Assembly (NCBI RefSeq): GCF_002778315.1
Contig: NZ_NESA01000010.1
Coordinates: 1 to 64,000 of the forward strand
DNA: 64,000 nucleotides
Direction of reading: 5' to 3'
Source of the DNA: Limnohabitans sp. JirII-31
Lineage (GTDB): Bacteria; Pseudomonadota; Gammaproteobacteria; Burkholderiales; Burkholderiaceae_C
Shown here piece after piece: positions 38,553-47,410 of the stretch. Each line of letters begins with the position of its first letter. Within the stretch, counting starts at the first letter, position 1. The position numbers and the translations under genes were made by a program. Under the pieces are notes generated by a model. That model had not been told where the DNA came from, ran no database searches, and worked only from the letters and a program-made list of their open reading frames with translations.

Positions 38553-40670
38553 TCAATAAAAACGAATCCGTGTGCTGAGCCTGACACTGCGTGGCTCTGC
38601 CGGGTGCACGTGGCTGTCGGTGACGGCCACTGACTCGCCCGCCACCTGCGAGCTATAGGCGTATTGAATGTCGTTGTTGTGTCGGTTGGCCAGGTTCAGT
38701 ACATCGAGCGACACGTCCACCGCGGCGCTCATGTGCCGTGTCAGGCGCAGGTTGCTGGTGATGTTGGCACGCGACGACACACTGGCGTCGGTGGTCAGCG
38801 CTGCCGGCCCGATGTAGCGCAGTCCCCAGCTGCCCGACCACGGGCCCAGCTGGCGCACTGCCGCTGTGACGTGCGCCACTTTGCGCACGGCATTGGGAAT
38901 GGCGTTGCCTTCTGAACTGCTGTCGCTGTAGCGGGGGCGTGTCCAGGCCATGCTGGCGTCCAGCCAGAACGTGTCGCTGGGCGTCCAGTGGTTGTTCCAC
39001 TCCAGCCCCGTGCGCACGCTGGGTCGCCCGGCTTCGGTGGTGCCTGCGTCTCCCACGTAGACCAGCTCTGAGTCAAAGCGCAAACGCCACAGGGCCAACG
39101 CGGTTTGCCACTGTGGCGTGGCTTGGCTGCGCAGCCCCACTTCATGACCGCGCGAGCTCACCAAGCCGGGCACCATGTCCACAGCGGTGCCTGTGCGTGG
39201 GTCCACACGCGCCGTGGTGCCGCGTGCGTCGTTGCTGTGAAAACTACGCCCTGCGTTGACAAACACCTCGGTTTGCGCCCACGGGCCCAAGATCAGCGAC
39301 AGCTTGGGCGACACCTGGTAGCTGCTGCTGACGCCCGAGTTTTCGGCCTGCAAGCGGCTGTCCACATGGGCTGTGAATTGGTCCACACGCAAACCCAGCA
39401 CGGTGCGCAGGGTGTCGTGCCAGCTGCTGTCGTTTTGCCCATACACGCCCAGCAGTTGTTGTCGCACCGTGTCATCGCGCACGGTGTGGGTGATGCGCCG
39501 CTGCGTGGTGTCAAACAAGCCCACCCGAATCAGGTCTTGCCGCACCTGCACGCCGAGCGTGTTGACCATGGGGGTGTGATTCACGCCCTCCAGTGACCAG
39601 GCCTGTGAGGCTTTGCCGCCATAGACCGTGCGTTGGTCCCGTTGCCCAAACTGGTCGCTGTTGCCGTTGCCATTGGACGCGGTTTGGTAGGTGAAGTTGG
39701 AATACAAGTCCAGGTCGTAGCGCATGGCATACCAGCTCATGTGCGTGGCTTGTTCGGCGTCGCGGTCATGCCATTCGCCCGACAGGCTGTGGCGCGAGGT
39801 GCTGCCACCGTCGCTCGCATCCATGGCATCAAAGCGACCAAAGGGCAGGCCTTGGTAACTGCCTGCATCGATCAAGCGTTGTGGCACTTGGTCGGTGGCT
39901 GTCCAGTGGGCGCTGTAGGCCGTCAAGCTGGTGGACCAGCCACGCGCGGTGCTGCCGCCGCTCAGCGTGAGCAGCGCATTGCGCTTGCGCAAACCCTCGG
40001 CCACGGTCCACGGCCCGTTGTGGTTGAGCACTTCGATGGCGCTGAGCAAGTGCAGGTCGTCGCCGACCTGGCTGGAGCCGGCGCTCAGTGCCCGTCGGTA
40101 GCCGCGTTGACCCACTGTGAGGTCCGCAAAGGGTTGGTCCAGCCGCGTGCGGTAGACAAAGTTGGCAGAGCCTGCGGACGAGAAGTCGCCCTGCTCAGCG
40201 AAGTACGGCCCCTTGCTGTAGTCCACGCGCTGTACCAGCTCAGGGATCAAAAAATTCAAATCGCTGTAGCCCTGCCCATGGGCATGGCTGGGCATGTTGA
40301 CAGGCACACCGTTGACGGTGGTGGCGAAGTCGCTGCCATGGTCCAGGTTGATGCCGCGCAAAAAATACTGGTTGGCTTTGCCGTCGCCTGAGTGTTGTGT
40401 GACCACCATGCCGGGGATGTGCTCCAGCACATCGGCCGGGCGCAGCAGCGCACCGGCTTGCAGTTGTTGCGCATGAATCACACCTTGCGACGCCGCCTCG
40501 CTGGTGCCCAAGGCGTTGCGGCGCTCGGCGGTGACCTCGACCTCGGTCAACAGCGGCAAAAGGGGGGGTGTCAGCGACACACCATCCGCACGCGCACCCA
40601 GACATAGACACAGCAAGCCACCCAGCAGGCTTGTCTGTGGGTGTGTGAAAAAGGGGTGTTTGCGCAGCAT
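38553..40670 (-). CDS. TonB-dependent outer-membrane receptor (first of two)
   Basis: A 705-residue receptor with a signal peptide, a TonB-box-like LTEVEVTAERR, a plug domain (PADVLEHIPGMVV, FLRGINLDHGSDFATTVNG, GYSDLNFLIPELV) and a 22-strand-type barrel ending in TRIRFY. The plug resembles a common betaproteobacterial subfamily whose ligand I do not know. It diverges from a diheme cytochrome gene and sits 2.6 kb from a second receptor within a probable copper cluster; no vitamin B12 riboswitch fits in its 82-base upstream gap. Confidence 0.92.
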   Translation of the reverse strand: MLRKHPFFTHPQTSLLGGLLCLCLGARADGVSLTPPLLPLLTEVEVTAERRNALGTSEAASQGVIHAQQLQAGALLRPADVLEHIPGMVVTQHSGDGKANQYFLRGINLDHGSDFATTVNGVPVNMPSHAHGQGYSDLNFLIPELVQRVDYSKGPYFAEQGDFSSAGSANFVYRTRLDQPFADLTVGQRGYRRALSAGSSQVGDDLHLLSAIEVLNHNGPWTVAEGLRKRNALLTLSGGSTARGWSTSLTAYSAHWTATDQVPQRLIDAGSYQGLPFGRFDAMDASDGGSTSRHSLSGEWHDRDAEQATHMSWYAMRYDLDLYSNFTYQTASNGNGNSDQFGQRDQRTVYGGKASQAWSLEGVNHTPMVNTLGVQVRQDLIRVGLFDTTQRRITHTVRDDTVRQQLLGVYGQNDSSWHDTLRTVLGLRVDQFTAHVDSRLQAENSGVSSSYQVSPKLSLILGPWAQTEVFVNAGRSFHSNDARGTTARVDPRTGTAVDMVPGLVSSRGHEVGLRSQATPQWQTALALWRLRFDSELVYVGDAGTTEAGRPSVRTGLEWNNHWTPSDTFWLDASMAWTRPRYSDSSSEGNAIPNAVRKVAHVTAAVRQLGPWSGSWGLRYIGPAALTTDASVSSRANITSNLRLTRHMSAAVDVSLDVLNLANRHNNDIQYAYSSQVAGESVAVTDSHVHPAEPRSVRLSTRIRFY

Positions 40671-40752
40671 GAGGAAAGCGAGTGTCTTGGATTTTCAGTC
40701 AAAACAAAAAGGGGCTCCGTGCTGTCAGGCAGGCATCTGAAACAATCCCCCC

Positions 40753-41481
40753 ATGAAATTATTTTTGTCTGCTTGGCTGATGGTGTGCGTGGTGCTGTCT
40801 GCGCATGGCTTTGAAAACACCATGGCCGAGCGCACCCGTGCCTGCACCGCCTGCCATGGCGAGCAGGGCAAAGCCGGGCCCGATGGCTATTACCCGCGTT
40901 TGGCGGGCAAGCCTGCGGGTTATCTGTACAACCAGTTGCAAAACTTCAAACAAGGGCGACGCCATTACGACCTGATGGCGCGCTTGATCGACCCCCTGTC
41001 TGACGCCTATTTGCAAGACATGGCGCAGTACTTCTCTGCTTTGAAGGTGCCCTACCCAGCGCCAGCCTTGCAGGCCAACAGTGCTTCGCCTGCGTTGCTC
41101 GCGCGTGGTCAAGTGCTGGCCCGTGAGGGCGACGCCAGCAAAGGTTTGCCGGCCTGCGTGGCATGCCACGGCGACAAGCTCACTGGGGTAGCGCCTGCGG
41201 TGCCCGGCTTGCTGGGGTTGCCACTCGATTATTTGAACGGACAGCTGGGTGCCTGGCAGTCGGGCCAACGCCGCGCCCACGCGCCAGACTGCATGGCGCA
41301 GGTAGTGCAACGCTTGAGCCCAGATGACGTGATGGCCGTGGCCAACTACCTGGTGCGGCAAGTGCTGCCCAGCGACGCCACCCCCGCTGCTGCGGCACAA
41401 GGTGCCGTGCGCGCCAAACTGTTGAGCAGCAGCGACACCTGGCGCTGTGGCAGCGCCCCACTGGCAAAGGGGCAGCCATGA
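40753..41481 (+). CDS. Diheme cytochrome c (c4-like)
   Basis: The 242-residue protein has a signal peptide (MKLFLSAWLMVCVVLSAHG) and two heme motifs, CTACH at 31-35 and CVACH at 135-139, each in a cytochrome c domain as in cytochrome c4. It should be periplasmic and pass electrons to a terminal oxidase or accept them from a dehydrogenase. Its TGA overlaps the start of the next cytochrome gene (ATGATG), so the pair is coupled. Confidence 0.92.
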   Translation: MKLFLSAWLMVCVVLSAHGFENTMAERTRACTACHGEQGKAGPDGYYPRLAGKPAGYLYNQLQNFKQGRRHYDLMARLIDPLSDAYLQDMAQYFSALKVPYPAPALQANSASPALLARGQVLAREGDASKGLPACVACHGDKLTGVAPAVPGLLGLPLDYLNGQLGAWQSGQRRAHAPDCMAQVVQRLSPDDVMAVANYLVRQVLPSDATPAAAAQGAVRAKLLSSSDTWRCGSAPLAKGQP

Positions 41482-42776
41482 TGCAACGTGTGTTGGGCCT
41501 TGTGCTGGCCCTGTGCCTAGCCACCACCGCTTGGGTGGTGTTTGACAACTATGCCGACGGTGTGGATGTGGGCCCTGCTGCCAACATGTCTCCAGTCTTG
41601 ACGCACGGTGCACAGCAGGTAGCCCAAGGCGCTTACTTGGCGCGTGCGGGCAACTGCATGTCGTGCCACACCGTGCCGGGCCAAGTGCCGTTCTCGGGAG
41701 GACGTGCCATTGAGACACCCTTTGGCAAGGTCTACGCCAGCAATCTCACGCCGGATGACGCCACCGGCTTGGGGCGCTGGAATGCCCAGCACTTCTGGCG
41801 TGCGTTGCACCATGGCCGCTCCTACGACGGGCGCTTGCTGGCCCCAGCGTTTCCGTACAACCACACCAGCTTGGTCACGCGTGCCGATGCCGACGCCTTG
41901 TTCGCTTATTTCAAAAGCCTGGCGCCTGTGGCACAGGCTACCCCCGTTGCTGAGCTGCGTTGGCCTTTTGGCACCCAGGCCGCCTTTGCGGTGTGGCGCA
42001 GTCTGTACTTCAAGCCAGCCCGCTTCACGGAGCAGCCGCAGCACAGCGCCGAATGGAACCGTGGAGCCTATTTGGTCGAAGGCTTGGGCCACTGTGCCGC
42101 CTGCCATGGCCCGCGTGACGACTTGGGTGGCAGCGGCGCGTTGGATGACTTGAGTGGTGGCTTGATCCCCGTGGTCAACTGGTACGCGCCGTCGCTGCTG
42201 AGCGCACGTGAAACGCGCTTGGGCGATGTGCCCGTGCAAGACACGGTGCGCTTGTTGCAAACCGGTCATGCCCCACACGCCTGGGTGAATGGGCCCATGC
42301 GTGAGGTGGTGCAAAACAGCACCCAACACCTCAGCGTGGCTGACTTGACGGCCATGGCCACCTACTTGCAAGCGCGTGCCCGTGCCCATGTGCGAGCGGA
42401 TGACGTGCCACGCCCCACGCCGCGCGCGCCCAGCCTGCGCGCCAGCCAACGCGGCGCGGCCTTGTACGACGACCACTGTGCCGTGTGCCACGGCAAGCAA
42501 GGCCAGGGCGTAGCGCAGGCGTATCCCGCTTTGGCAGGCAATCTGGCGGTGCAAATGGCCCACACCACCAACCTGGTGCAAACCGTCATGTACGGCGGGT
42601 TTTCGGTCACTACATCTGCCCAACCACAGCCGTTTGGCATGCCGCCGTTTGTGTTGACCCTGAGCGACCGTGACATGGCCGATGTGCTGACCCACATTCG
42701 CACCCAATGGGGCAACGCAGCAGGCGCGGTCACCGAGTTTGATGTGGCGCGTGTGCGCGAAATGCAAACCCGCTGA
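41478..42776 (+). CDS. Triheme cytochrome c, alcohol/gluconate dehydrogenase subunit-like
   Basis: A 432-residue protein with an N-terminal membrane segment (VLGLVLALCLATTAWVVF) and three heme motifs: CMSCH 60-64, CAACH 206-210 and CAVCH 334-338. This is the architecture of the cytochrome subunit of membrane-bound alcohol, gluconate or sorbitol dehydrogenases that feed electrons to the quinone pool. No quinoprotein or flavoprotein dehydrogenase gene adjoins it, so its electron donor is unknown. It is coupled to the c4-like gene. Confidence 0.9.
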   Translation: MMQRVLGLVLALCLATTAWVVFDNYADGVDVGPAANMSPVLTHGAQQVAQGAYLARAGNCMSCHTVPGQVPFSGGRAIETPFGKVYASNLTPDDATGLGRWNAQHFWRALHHGRSYDGRLLAPAFPYNHTSLVTRADADALFAYFKSLAPVAQATPVAELRWPFGTQAAFAVWRSLYFKPARFTEQPQHSAEWNRGAYLVEGLGHCAACHGPRDDLGGSGALDDLSGGLIPVVNWYAPSLLSARETRLGDVPVQDTVRLLQTGHAPHAWVNGPMREVVQNSTQHLSVADLTAMATYLQARARAHVRADDVPRPTPRAPSLRASQRGAALYDDHCAVCHGKQGQGVAQAYPALAGNLAVQMAHTTNLVQTVMYGGFSVTTSAQPQPFGMPPFVLTLSDRDMADVLTHIRTQWGNAAGAVTEFDVARVREMQTR

Positions 42777-42836
42777 AATCGCGTTTAGGTTGAACTTGGG
42801 CAAGCTGGTGAAAGTGCTTCGTTAGAATCCGTCGCC

Positions 42837-43190
42837 ATGCAACACCTGCGCCACGCCATCCTCCTCACCCGCTGTGTGCTGGTGTGGTTTGTGTTGTCGG
42901 TTGGTGTGGCCGTGGCCTCGCCCATGGTGAGCCCCAAGGCCATGGACTTGGTGTGTACCAGCAGCGGCAGCATGAAGCTGGTGGTGCAGGGCGACGATGA
43001 CGCCACCACCAGCCACACCCTGGATTGCCCCTTGTGTGCCTCTGTCGTGGCACCACCGCCCGCGTTCAACACGGGCTTGACCCAGCCCTCTCCTCTGGCG
43101 CATGCGCTGCTTGCCCTTGAAGCCGCGCACATCGCGTCTGTCACCGCCCCGCCACTGCCGTCGCGCGGGCCGCCTGCACTTTTCCTCTGA
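42837..43190 (+). CDS. DUF2946 family protein
   Basis: A 117-residue exported or membrane-anchored protein with a hydrophobic N-terminus (LTRCVLVWFVLSVGVAVASP) and the family's Cys-rich segment HTLDCPLCAS. DUF2946 proteins are often encoded beside TonB-dependent copper receptors; their function is unknown, but the CxxC with a nearby His would suit metal binding. TAGAAT at 42823-42828, nine bases before the ATG, looks like a -10, without a clear -35. Confidence 0.82.
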   Translation: MQHLRHAILLTRCVLVWFVLSVGVAVASPMVSPKAMDLVCTSSGSMKLVVQGDDDATTSHTLDCPLCASVVAPPPAFNTGLTQPSPLAHALLALEAAHIASVTAPPLPSRGPPALFL

Positions 43191-43201
43191 CCGTTGACGT
43201 G

Positions 43202-43231
43202 GGTCTCGGGCGCTAGCGCTCGGACCTTTTT
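43202..43231 (+). terminator. Hairpin with T tract before the second TonB receptor
   Basis: GGTC at 43202-43205 pairs with GACC, and an inner palindrome GCGCTAGCGC forms the top of the stem; TTTTT follows. This looks like a rho-independent terminator for the DUF2946 transcript or an attenuator in the receptor leader. Confidence 0.7.
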
Positions 43232-43238
43232 CGTTGGA

Positions 43239-43266
43239 TTGACTGTGACGCTTTGCGCGTCGTCAA
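43239..43266 (+). promoter_or_regulatory. Imperfect palindrome in the receptor leader
   Basis: TTGAC and GTCAA bracket GACGC and GCGTC, giving a nested inverted repeat 28 bases upstream of the receptor ATG. It could be a protein operator or an mRNA hairpin. It follows the terminator-like hairpin directly. Confidence 0.4.
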
Positions 43267-43293
43267 GCCTTCGCGTGAGCAGGAAAATTTTTC

Positions 43294-45600
43294 ATGGAAC
43301 AAGACAAACACCTCAGGCGAGGTTTTTTCGGCGCATCACTTGCGCTGGCGCTTTCAGGTGCAGCGATGGGGCAAGATGCCTCTCAAACCAAAGAGCTGGG
43401 CGTGGTGGTGGTGACATCGGGTCACCCTTCATCGTTGCCCACACACATCCCCACCACGATGGAGTCGGTCACGGCCAAACAGATCGCCGAAACCATCAAC
43501 GCCACCGACAGCGAAGACGCCCTGAAGTATTTGCCCAGCTTGTCGGTGCGCAAGCGCTATATCGGCGACTACAACCATGCCGTGTTGGCGAGCCGTGCGT
43601 CTGGGGCCAACAACCCAGCGCGCAGCGCGGTGTATGCCGATGGCATTTTGTTGTCCAACTACTTGGGCAATTCCGCCACCAATGCGCCGCGTTGGGGCTT
43701 GGTGACGCCAGAAGAAATTGAGCGGGTTGACGTGATGTACGGCCCGTTCTCTGCCGCCTATCCTGGCAACTCGGTGGGGGCGGTGGTCGACTACGTCACG
43801 CGCATGCCCACGGCGTTTGAGGCGCACATGAAGGTCAGTGCCTTCAACCAACACTTTGACGCCTACAACACCAACAGCCACTTCGGGGGTGCCAATGCCA
43901 GCGCGACCTTGGGCAGCAAGGCGGGGGACTGGTCTTACTGGTTCAACGTGAACCGCTTGGACAGCAGCGGTCAGCCCATGGTGTTTGTGCGTGCAACGCC
44001 CACAACGGGGGTGACGGGTACACGCGTCAATGGCATCGTCAGCGCCTTGAGCACCACGGGGACAGCTTTGGATGTGTTGGGCACCACCACCCAGTACCAC
44101 ACCGTGCAAGACCATGCCAAGTTGAAACTGGCCTACGACTTGTCGTCCACCCTGCGCGCCTCGTACACGCTGGGGTACTGGCAAAACACAAGCAATGGCA
44201 GCCCGGCAACATATCTGCGCGATGCGTCCACGGGTGCCGCTGTCTATACCGGGACGGTGAATAACGGTGTCAACGCCTACTCGGTTCCTGCATTCACGGC
44301 GTCACAAGAGGCGCTGACACATGTCATGCACGGGCTATCGCTCAAGTCCAATACCCAAGGGGTTTTTGATTGGGAAATGAAGGCGAGTTTGTACAACTAC
44401 CAAACCGACTTGAACCGGGCCTCAGGCACCCAAAGCAGCGACACAACGTATTCAAGCGCAGGAAAAATCACCGACCAAAGCGGCACAGGCTGGAACAACC
44501 TAGCGCTCAAAGGCACCTGGCGACCCGAGGGTGTGAAGGGCACGCACGTGGTGGACTTTGGCTTGCAGCAAGACCACTACACGCTCAAGACACTCACCCA
44601 AAACACGGGCATCAACTGGGAGGCAGCGGCACCAGCAAGCCTGGCCAGCAAAGCCGGTGGCAAAACTGAGATGCAAAGTTTGTACGCGCAAGACGCGTGG
44701 CGCTTTGCGCCGCTTTGGAAAACGGTGCTGGGCTTGCGTGCAGAAGACTGGAAAGCCCACAGTGGTGATGTGGCCACGGCGACGTCGAGCAGCAGCTATG
44801 CGTCGCGGCAGGAAACGCACTTTTCTCCCAAGGCGGCCATCTCACACCAGTGGGCGCCTGATCTGTTGTTGAAGGCATCCACAGGGCGTTCTTTGCGCAT
44901 GCCCACCACGCAAGAGATGTATGGCAACACCTCGCTGTCTGGTTCGACCACCACGTTCTTGAACGATCCCAATTTACGGCCCGAGCGTTCATGGACAAGC
45001 GAGTTGACGGCGGAAAAAGACTCAGGCTCGGGCTTGTGGCGTGTGACCGCGTTCTTTGAAAACACGCGCGACGCCATCTATTCGCAAACCAATACCTTCT
45101 CAGACGGAAGCAGTCGCACCTTTGTGCAAAACATCAAGCGCATAGAGAGCAGCGGTTTGGAAGTGGCCTACGCTGGCAACGATGTCCTCACGCGTGGCCT
45201 CGACTTGTTGGGGAGCGTGACCTATGTGGACTCACGCATCAAAGAAAACGATGGTTATGTCGTCAGTGCAGGCGATACGATCAATCAATACCAGCCGCGC
45301 GTGCCTGCATGGCGTGGCAATGTGTTGGCCAACTACCGCTGGGACGACACGCTCAGCACCTCCATCGGTGCGCGTTACAGCGGTCACCAGTTTGGAAGCT
45401 TGAACAACGCCGATAGCAATGGCTATTCCTACACGGGCGTGAGCAAGTTCTTTGTGGTGGATGCGCGCGCGGTCTACAAAGTTGACCGGCAATGGACGGT
45501 GGCAGGCGGCATCGACAACCTGAACAACTACAAATATTGGAATTACCACCTGTATCCCATGCGCACCTTCTTTGCTGAACTGAAGTACGACTTGACGTAA
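43294..45600 (+). CDS. TonB-dependent outer-membrane receptor (second), probable copper-cluster member
   Basis: A 768-residue receptor with a signal peptide (MEQDKHLRRGFFGASLALAL), a TonB-box-like ELGVVVVTSG, a plug with DALKYLPSLSVRKRYIGD, VYADGILLSNYLGN and VDVMYGPFSAAYPGNSVGAV, and a barrel ending in FFAELKYDLT. It is flanked by DUF2946 upstream and YcnI-like and PCuAC genes downstream. Copper or a copper chelate is therefore the inferred ligand; the sequence alone does not prove it. Confidence 0.92.
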   Translation: MEQDKHLRRGFFGASLALALSGAAMGQDASQTKELGVVVVTSGHPSSLPTHIPTTMESVTAKQIAETINATDSEDALKYLPSLSVRKRYIGDYNHAVLASRASGANNPARSAVYADGILLSNYLGNSATNAPRWGLVTPEEIERVDVMYGPFSAAYPGNSVGAVVDYVTRMPTAFEAHMKVSAFNQHFDAYNTNSHFGGANASATLGSKAGDWSYWFNVNRLDSSGQPMVFVRATPTTGVTGTRVNGIVSALSTTGTALDVLGTTTQYHTVQDHAKLKLAYDLSSTLRASYTLGYWQNTSNGSPATYLRDASTGAAVYTGTVNNGVNAYSVPAFTASQEALTHVMHGLSLKSNTQGVFDWEMKASLYNYQTDLNRASGTQSSDTTYSSAGKITDQSGTGWNNLALKGTWRPEGVKGTHVVDFGLQQDHYTLKTLTQNTGINWEAAAPASLASKAGGKTEMQSLYAQDAWRFAPLWKTVLGLRAEDWKAHSGDVATATSSSSYASRQETHFSPKAAISHQWAPDLLLKASTGRSLRMPTTQEMYGNTSLSGSTTTFLNDPNLRPERSWTSELTAEKDSGSGLWRVTAFFENTRDAIYSQTNTFSDGSSRTFVQNIKRIESSGLEVAYAGNDVLTRGLDLLGSVTYVDSRIKENDGYVVSAGDTINQYQPRVPAWRGNVLANYRWDDTLSTSIGARYSGHQFGSLNNADSNGYSYTGVSKFFVVDARAVYKVDRQWTVAGGIDNLNNYKYWNYHLYPMRTFFAELKYDLT

Positions 45601-45634
45601 CACCACGCGCTGTATGAATTTTGAAAGTTGAACC

Positions 45635-46180
45635 ATGACAAATAAACATCTGATAGGGGCTCTTTGCAGCGGACTTTTCGCACTTGCGCAAGCAGCCCAA
45701 GCGCACATCGTGTTGACCGAGCCTCAAGCGGTCGCGGGCACTTACTACAAAGCCACCTTGCGTGTGGGGCACGGCTGCAATGGGTCTGCCACCACCAGCC
45801 TGGCGGTGCAAGTGCCCACGGGTTTTGAAGGTGCCAAGCCTCAACCCAAACCCGGCTGGAGCTTGAGCTCGCGTACCGCCAAGCTGGCGCAGCCCTACAC
45901 CAGCCACGGCAAAACCGTGACCGACGATGTGGTGGAGTTGCGTTGGGCTGCGAGCACCCGAGAGGCGGCGTTGCCCGATGACCAGTTTGATGAATTTGCC
46001 TTCATGGGCCGCTTGCCCGACCTTGCCGGTCCGATGTGGGTCAAAGTTTTGCAGACCTGCGAGAGCGGTCAAAATGATTGGTCTGATATTCCGGCCCACG
46101 GCACATCGACGCGCGGCTTGAAACTGCCAGCCGCTTTGCTGGATGTGCAGCTCGCCCCGGCCCAACACCACAACCATTGA
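45635..46180 (+). CDS. YcnI-like DUF1775 copper-binding protein
   Basis: The 181-residue exported protein has a signal peptide ending ...AQAAQA and then a mature N-terminal histidine (HIVLTEPQAVAGTYY). In YcnI an N-terminal His and a nearby Trp/Glu hold copper. The beta-sandwich continues through LRVGHGCNGSATTSLAVQVP. It ends in a His-rich tail (QHHNH). It lies between the receptor and PCuAC genes, the usual neighbourhood for this family. Confidence 0.88.
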   Translation: MTNKHLIGALCSGLFALAQAAQAHIVLTEPQAVAGTYYKATLRVGHGCNGSATTSLAVQVPTGFEGAKPQPKPGWSLSSRTAKLAQPYTSHGKTVTDDVVELRWAASTREAALPDDQFDEFAFMGRLPDLAGPMWVKVLQTCESGQNDWSDIPAHGTSTRGLKLPAALLDVQLAPAQHHNH

Positions 46181-46195
46181 TCCCAAGGAGTTCCT

Positions 46196-46684
46196 ATGAA
46201 ATTTTCTGAATGCTTGATTGCCGTGTCGCTCACCACGGTGTTGGCTGCCAGCGCTTTCGCGCAAAACGTCACCATCACCGATGCTTGGGCCCGTGCCACC
46301 GTGCCCGGTCAAAAAGCCACCGGTGCTTTCATGAAGCTCACCGCCAAAGACAGCGCCAAGCTCGTAGGGGTGAGCAGCCCCGCTGCCGGCGTGGCCGAGA
46401 TTCATGAAATGAAGATGGACAAGGACGTCATGAAGATGGCGGCCTTGCCCAATGGCTTGGACTTGCCTGCTGGCAAGGTGGTGGAGCTCAAGCCGGGCAG
46501 CTACCACGTGATGTTGATGGACCTCAAAGCCCCCTTGACCAAAGACAGCACGGTCCCCGTGACCTTGGTGTTTCAAGATGCCAAAGGCGTCAAAACAAAT
46601 CTTGAGCTCAAGCTGCCCGTGAGCGCACAAACGCCGATGATGGGGCAGGGCATGGAGCACCAGCACGGCGATCACAAGCATTGA
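46196..46684 (+). CDS. PCuAC-type periplasmic copper chaperone (DUF461)
   Basis: The 162-residue protein has a signal peptide (up to ...SAFAQ) and the PCuAC core ITDAWARATVPGQKATGAFM. The copper site is seen as IHEMKMDKDVMKM and SYHVMLMDL, that is H-X10-M then about 22 residues to HxM. A Met/His-rich tail (MMGQGMEHQHGDHKH) may bind extra copper. PCuAC delivers Cu(I) to cytochrome oxidase, which would connect this cluster to respiration. AAGGAG precedes the ATG. Confidence 0.93.
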   Translation: MKFSECLIAVSLTTVLAASAFAQNVTITDAWARATVPGQKATGAFMKLTAKDSAKLVGVSSPAAGVAEIHEMKMDKDVMKMAALPNGLDLPAGKVVELKPGSYHVMLMDLKAPLTKDSTVPVTLVFQDAKGVKTNLELKLPVSAQTPMMGQGMEHQHGDHKH

Positions 46685-46750
46685 TTTGTCAGTTTCGTGA
46701 TCGCTCGGGTTTGGTTTAATCCCAGCACACACTTCCACCAGGAGACACCC

Positions 46751-47410
46751 ATGAGCAACCCCAGCGGTTTTGATTTCACCAAGTTCGTTCCGGGCTTTGA
46801 CTTTTTGAAAAACCTCACCCCTGGTGCGGGCGCGGCCTCAACGGCTGCGCCAGGCTGGGTGGCGCCTACGCTGGATCCTGAAGAGTTGGACAAGCGCATT
46901 CAAGAGCTGAAGACGGTGCATTTCTGGTTGGACCAAAACACCAAGGCGGTGAGTGCCACCATCCAGGCGCTGGAGGTGCAGCGCATGACCCTGGCTACCT
47001 TGCAAGGCATGAACCTGAGCTTTGCAGAGCTGGCCGAGTCGCTCAAGGTCAAACCCCAACCGGATGCAACGCCTACAGCGTCTGAGCCTGCCCCGGCGTC
47101 TGAGCCAACGCCAGAGCAGGCCGCAGCGCAACAAGCCGCGAAAGCCGCGAAACCGCAGAGCAAGCCCACCGCCAGCGCTTCTGCTGGAGTGGATCCCGCG
47201 CACTGGTGGAGTTCGTTGACCGATCAGTTTCAACACATTGCCAACAAAGCCATGCACGACATGGCGCACAACGCCGCCGCACATGCAGGGGCACCTGCCA
47301 AAAAAGCCGCAGCGCCCAGCGCCCCGGCCAAGCCAAAAGCTGCACGCAAGACAACGCGCCAAACCGCGTCCAAAGCAACGGCCAAAACGGCTGCACGACG
47401 CAAAGCCTGA
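46751..47410 (+). CDS. phaM: PhaM-type polyhydroxyalkanoate granule-associated protein
   Basis: A 219-residue protein: the N-terminal domain has FDFTKFVPGFDFLKNL and the helix LDPEELDKRIQELKTVHFWL, and the C-terminus is an Ala/Lys-rich tail with PAKKAAAP and KPKAARKTTRQTA. In Ralstonia, PhaM activates PHA synthase and links granules to the nucleoid through such a lysine-rich tail. No pha biosynthesis genes are nearby. AGGAG precedes the ATG at 46751. It overlaps the FIST gene (TGATG). Confidence 0.86.
   Translation: MSNPSGFDFTKFVPGFDFLKNLTPGAGAASTAAPGWVAPTLDPEELDKRIQELKTVHFWLDQNTKAVSATIQALEVQRMTLATLQGMNLSFAELAESLKVKPQPDATPTASEPAPASEPTPEQAAAQQAAKAAKPQSKPTASASAGVDPAHWWSSLTDQFQHIANKAMHDMAHNAAAHAGAPAKKAAAPSAPAKPKAARKTTRQTASKATAKTAARRKA

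Noticed and set aside
40671-40752. Cobalamin riboswitch or Fur box controlling the first TonB receptor
   Set aside because: The divergent gap is only 82 bases, too short for a cobalamin riboswitch, and no Fur-like inverted repeat was found.
42781-42836. A leaderless promoter for the DUF2946 gene
   Set aside because: TAGAAT is well placed as a -10, but no -35 lies at 16-18 bases (TTGGGC is 21 bases and TTGAAC 27 bases away), so it is too weak to list as a promoter.
43429-44184. A 251-codon minus-strand open frame inside the second TonB receptor gene
   Set aside because: The plus strand encodes clear plug and barrel motifs; the antisense frame does not resemble a known protein.
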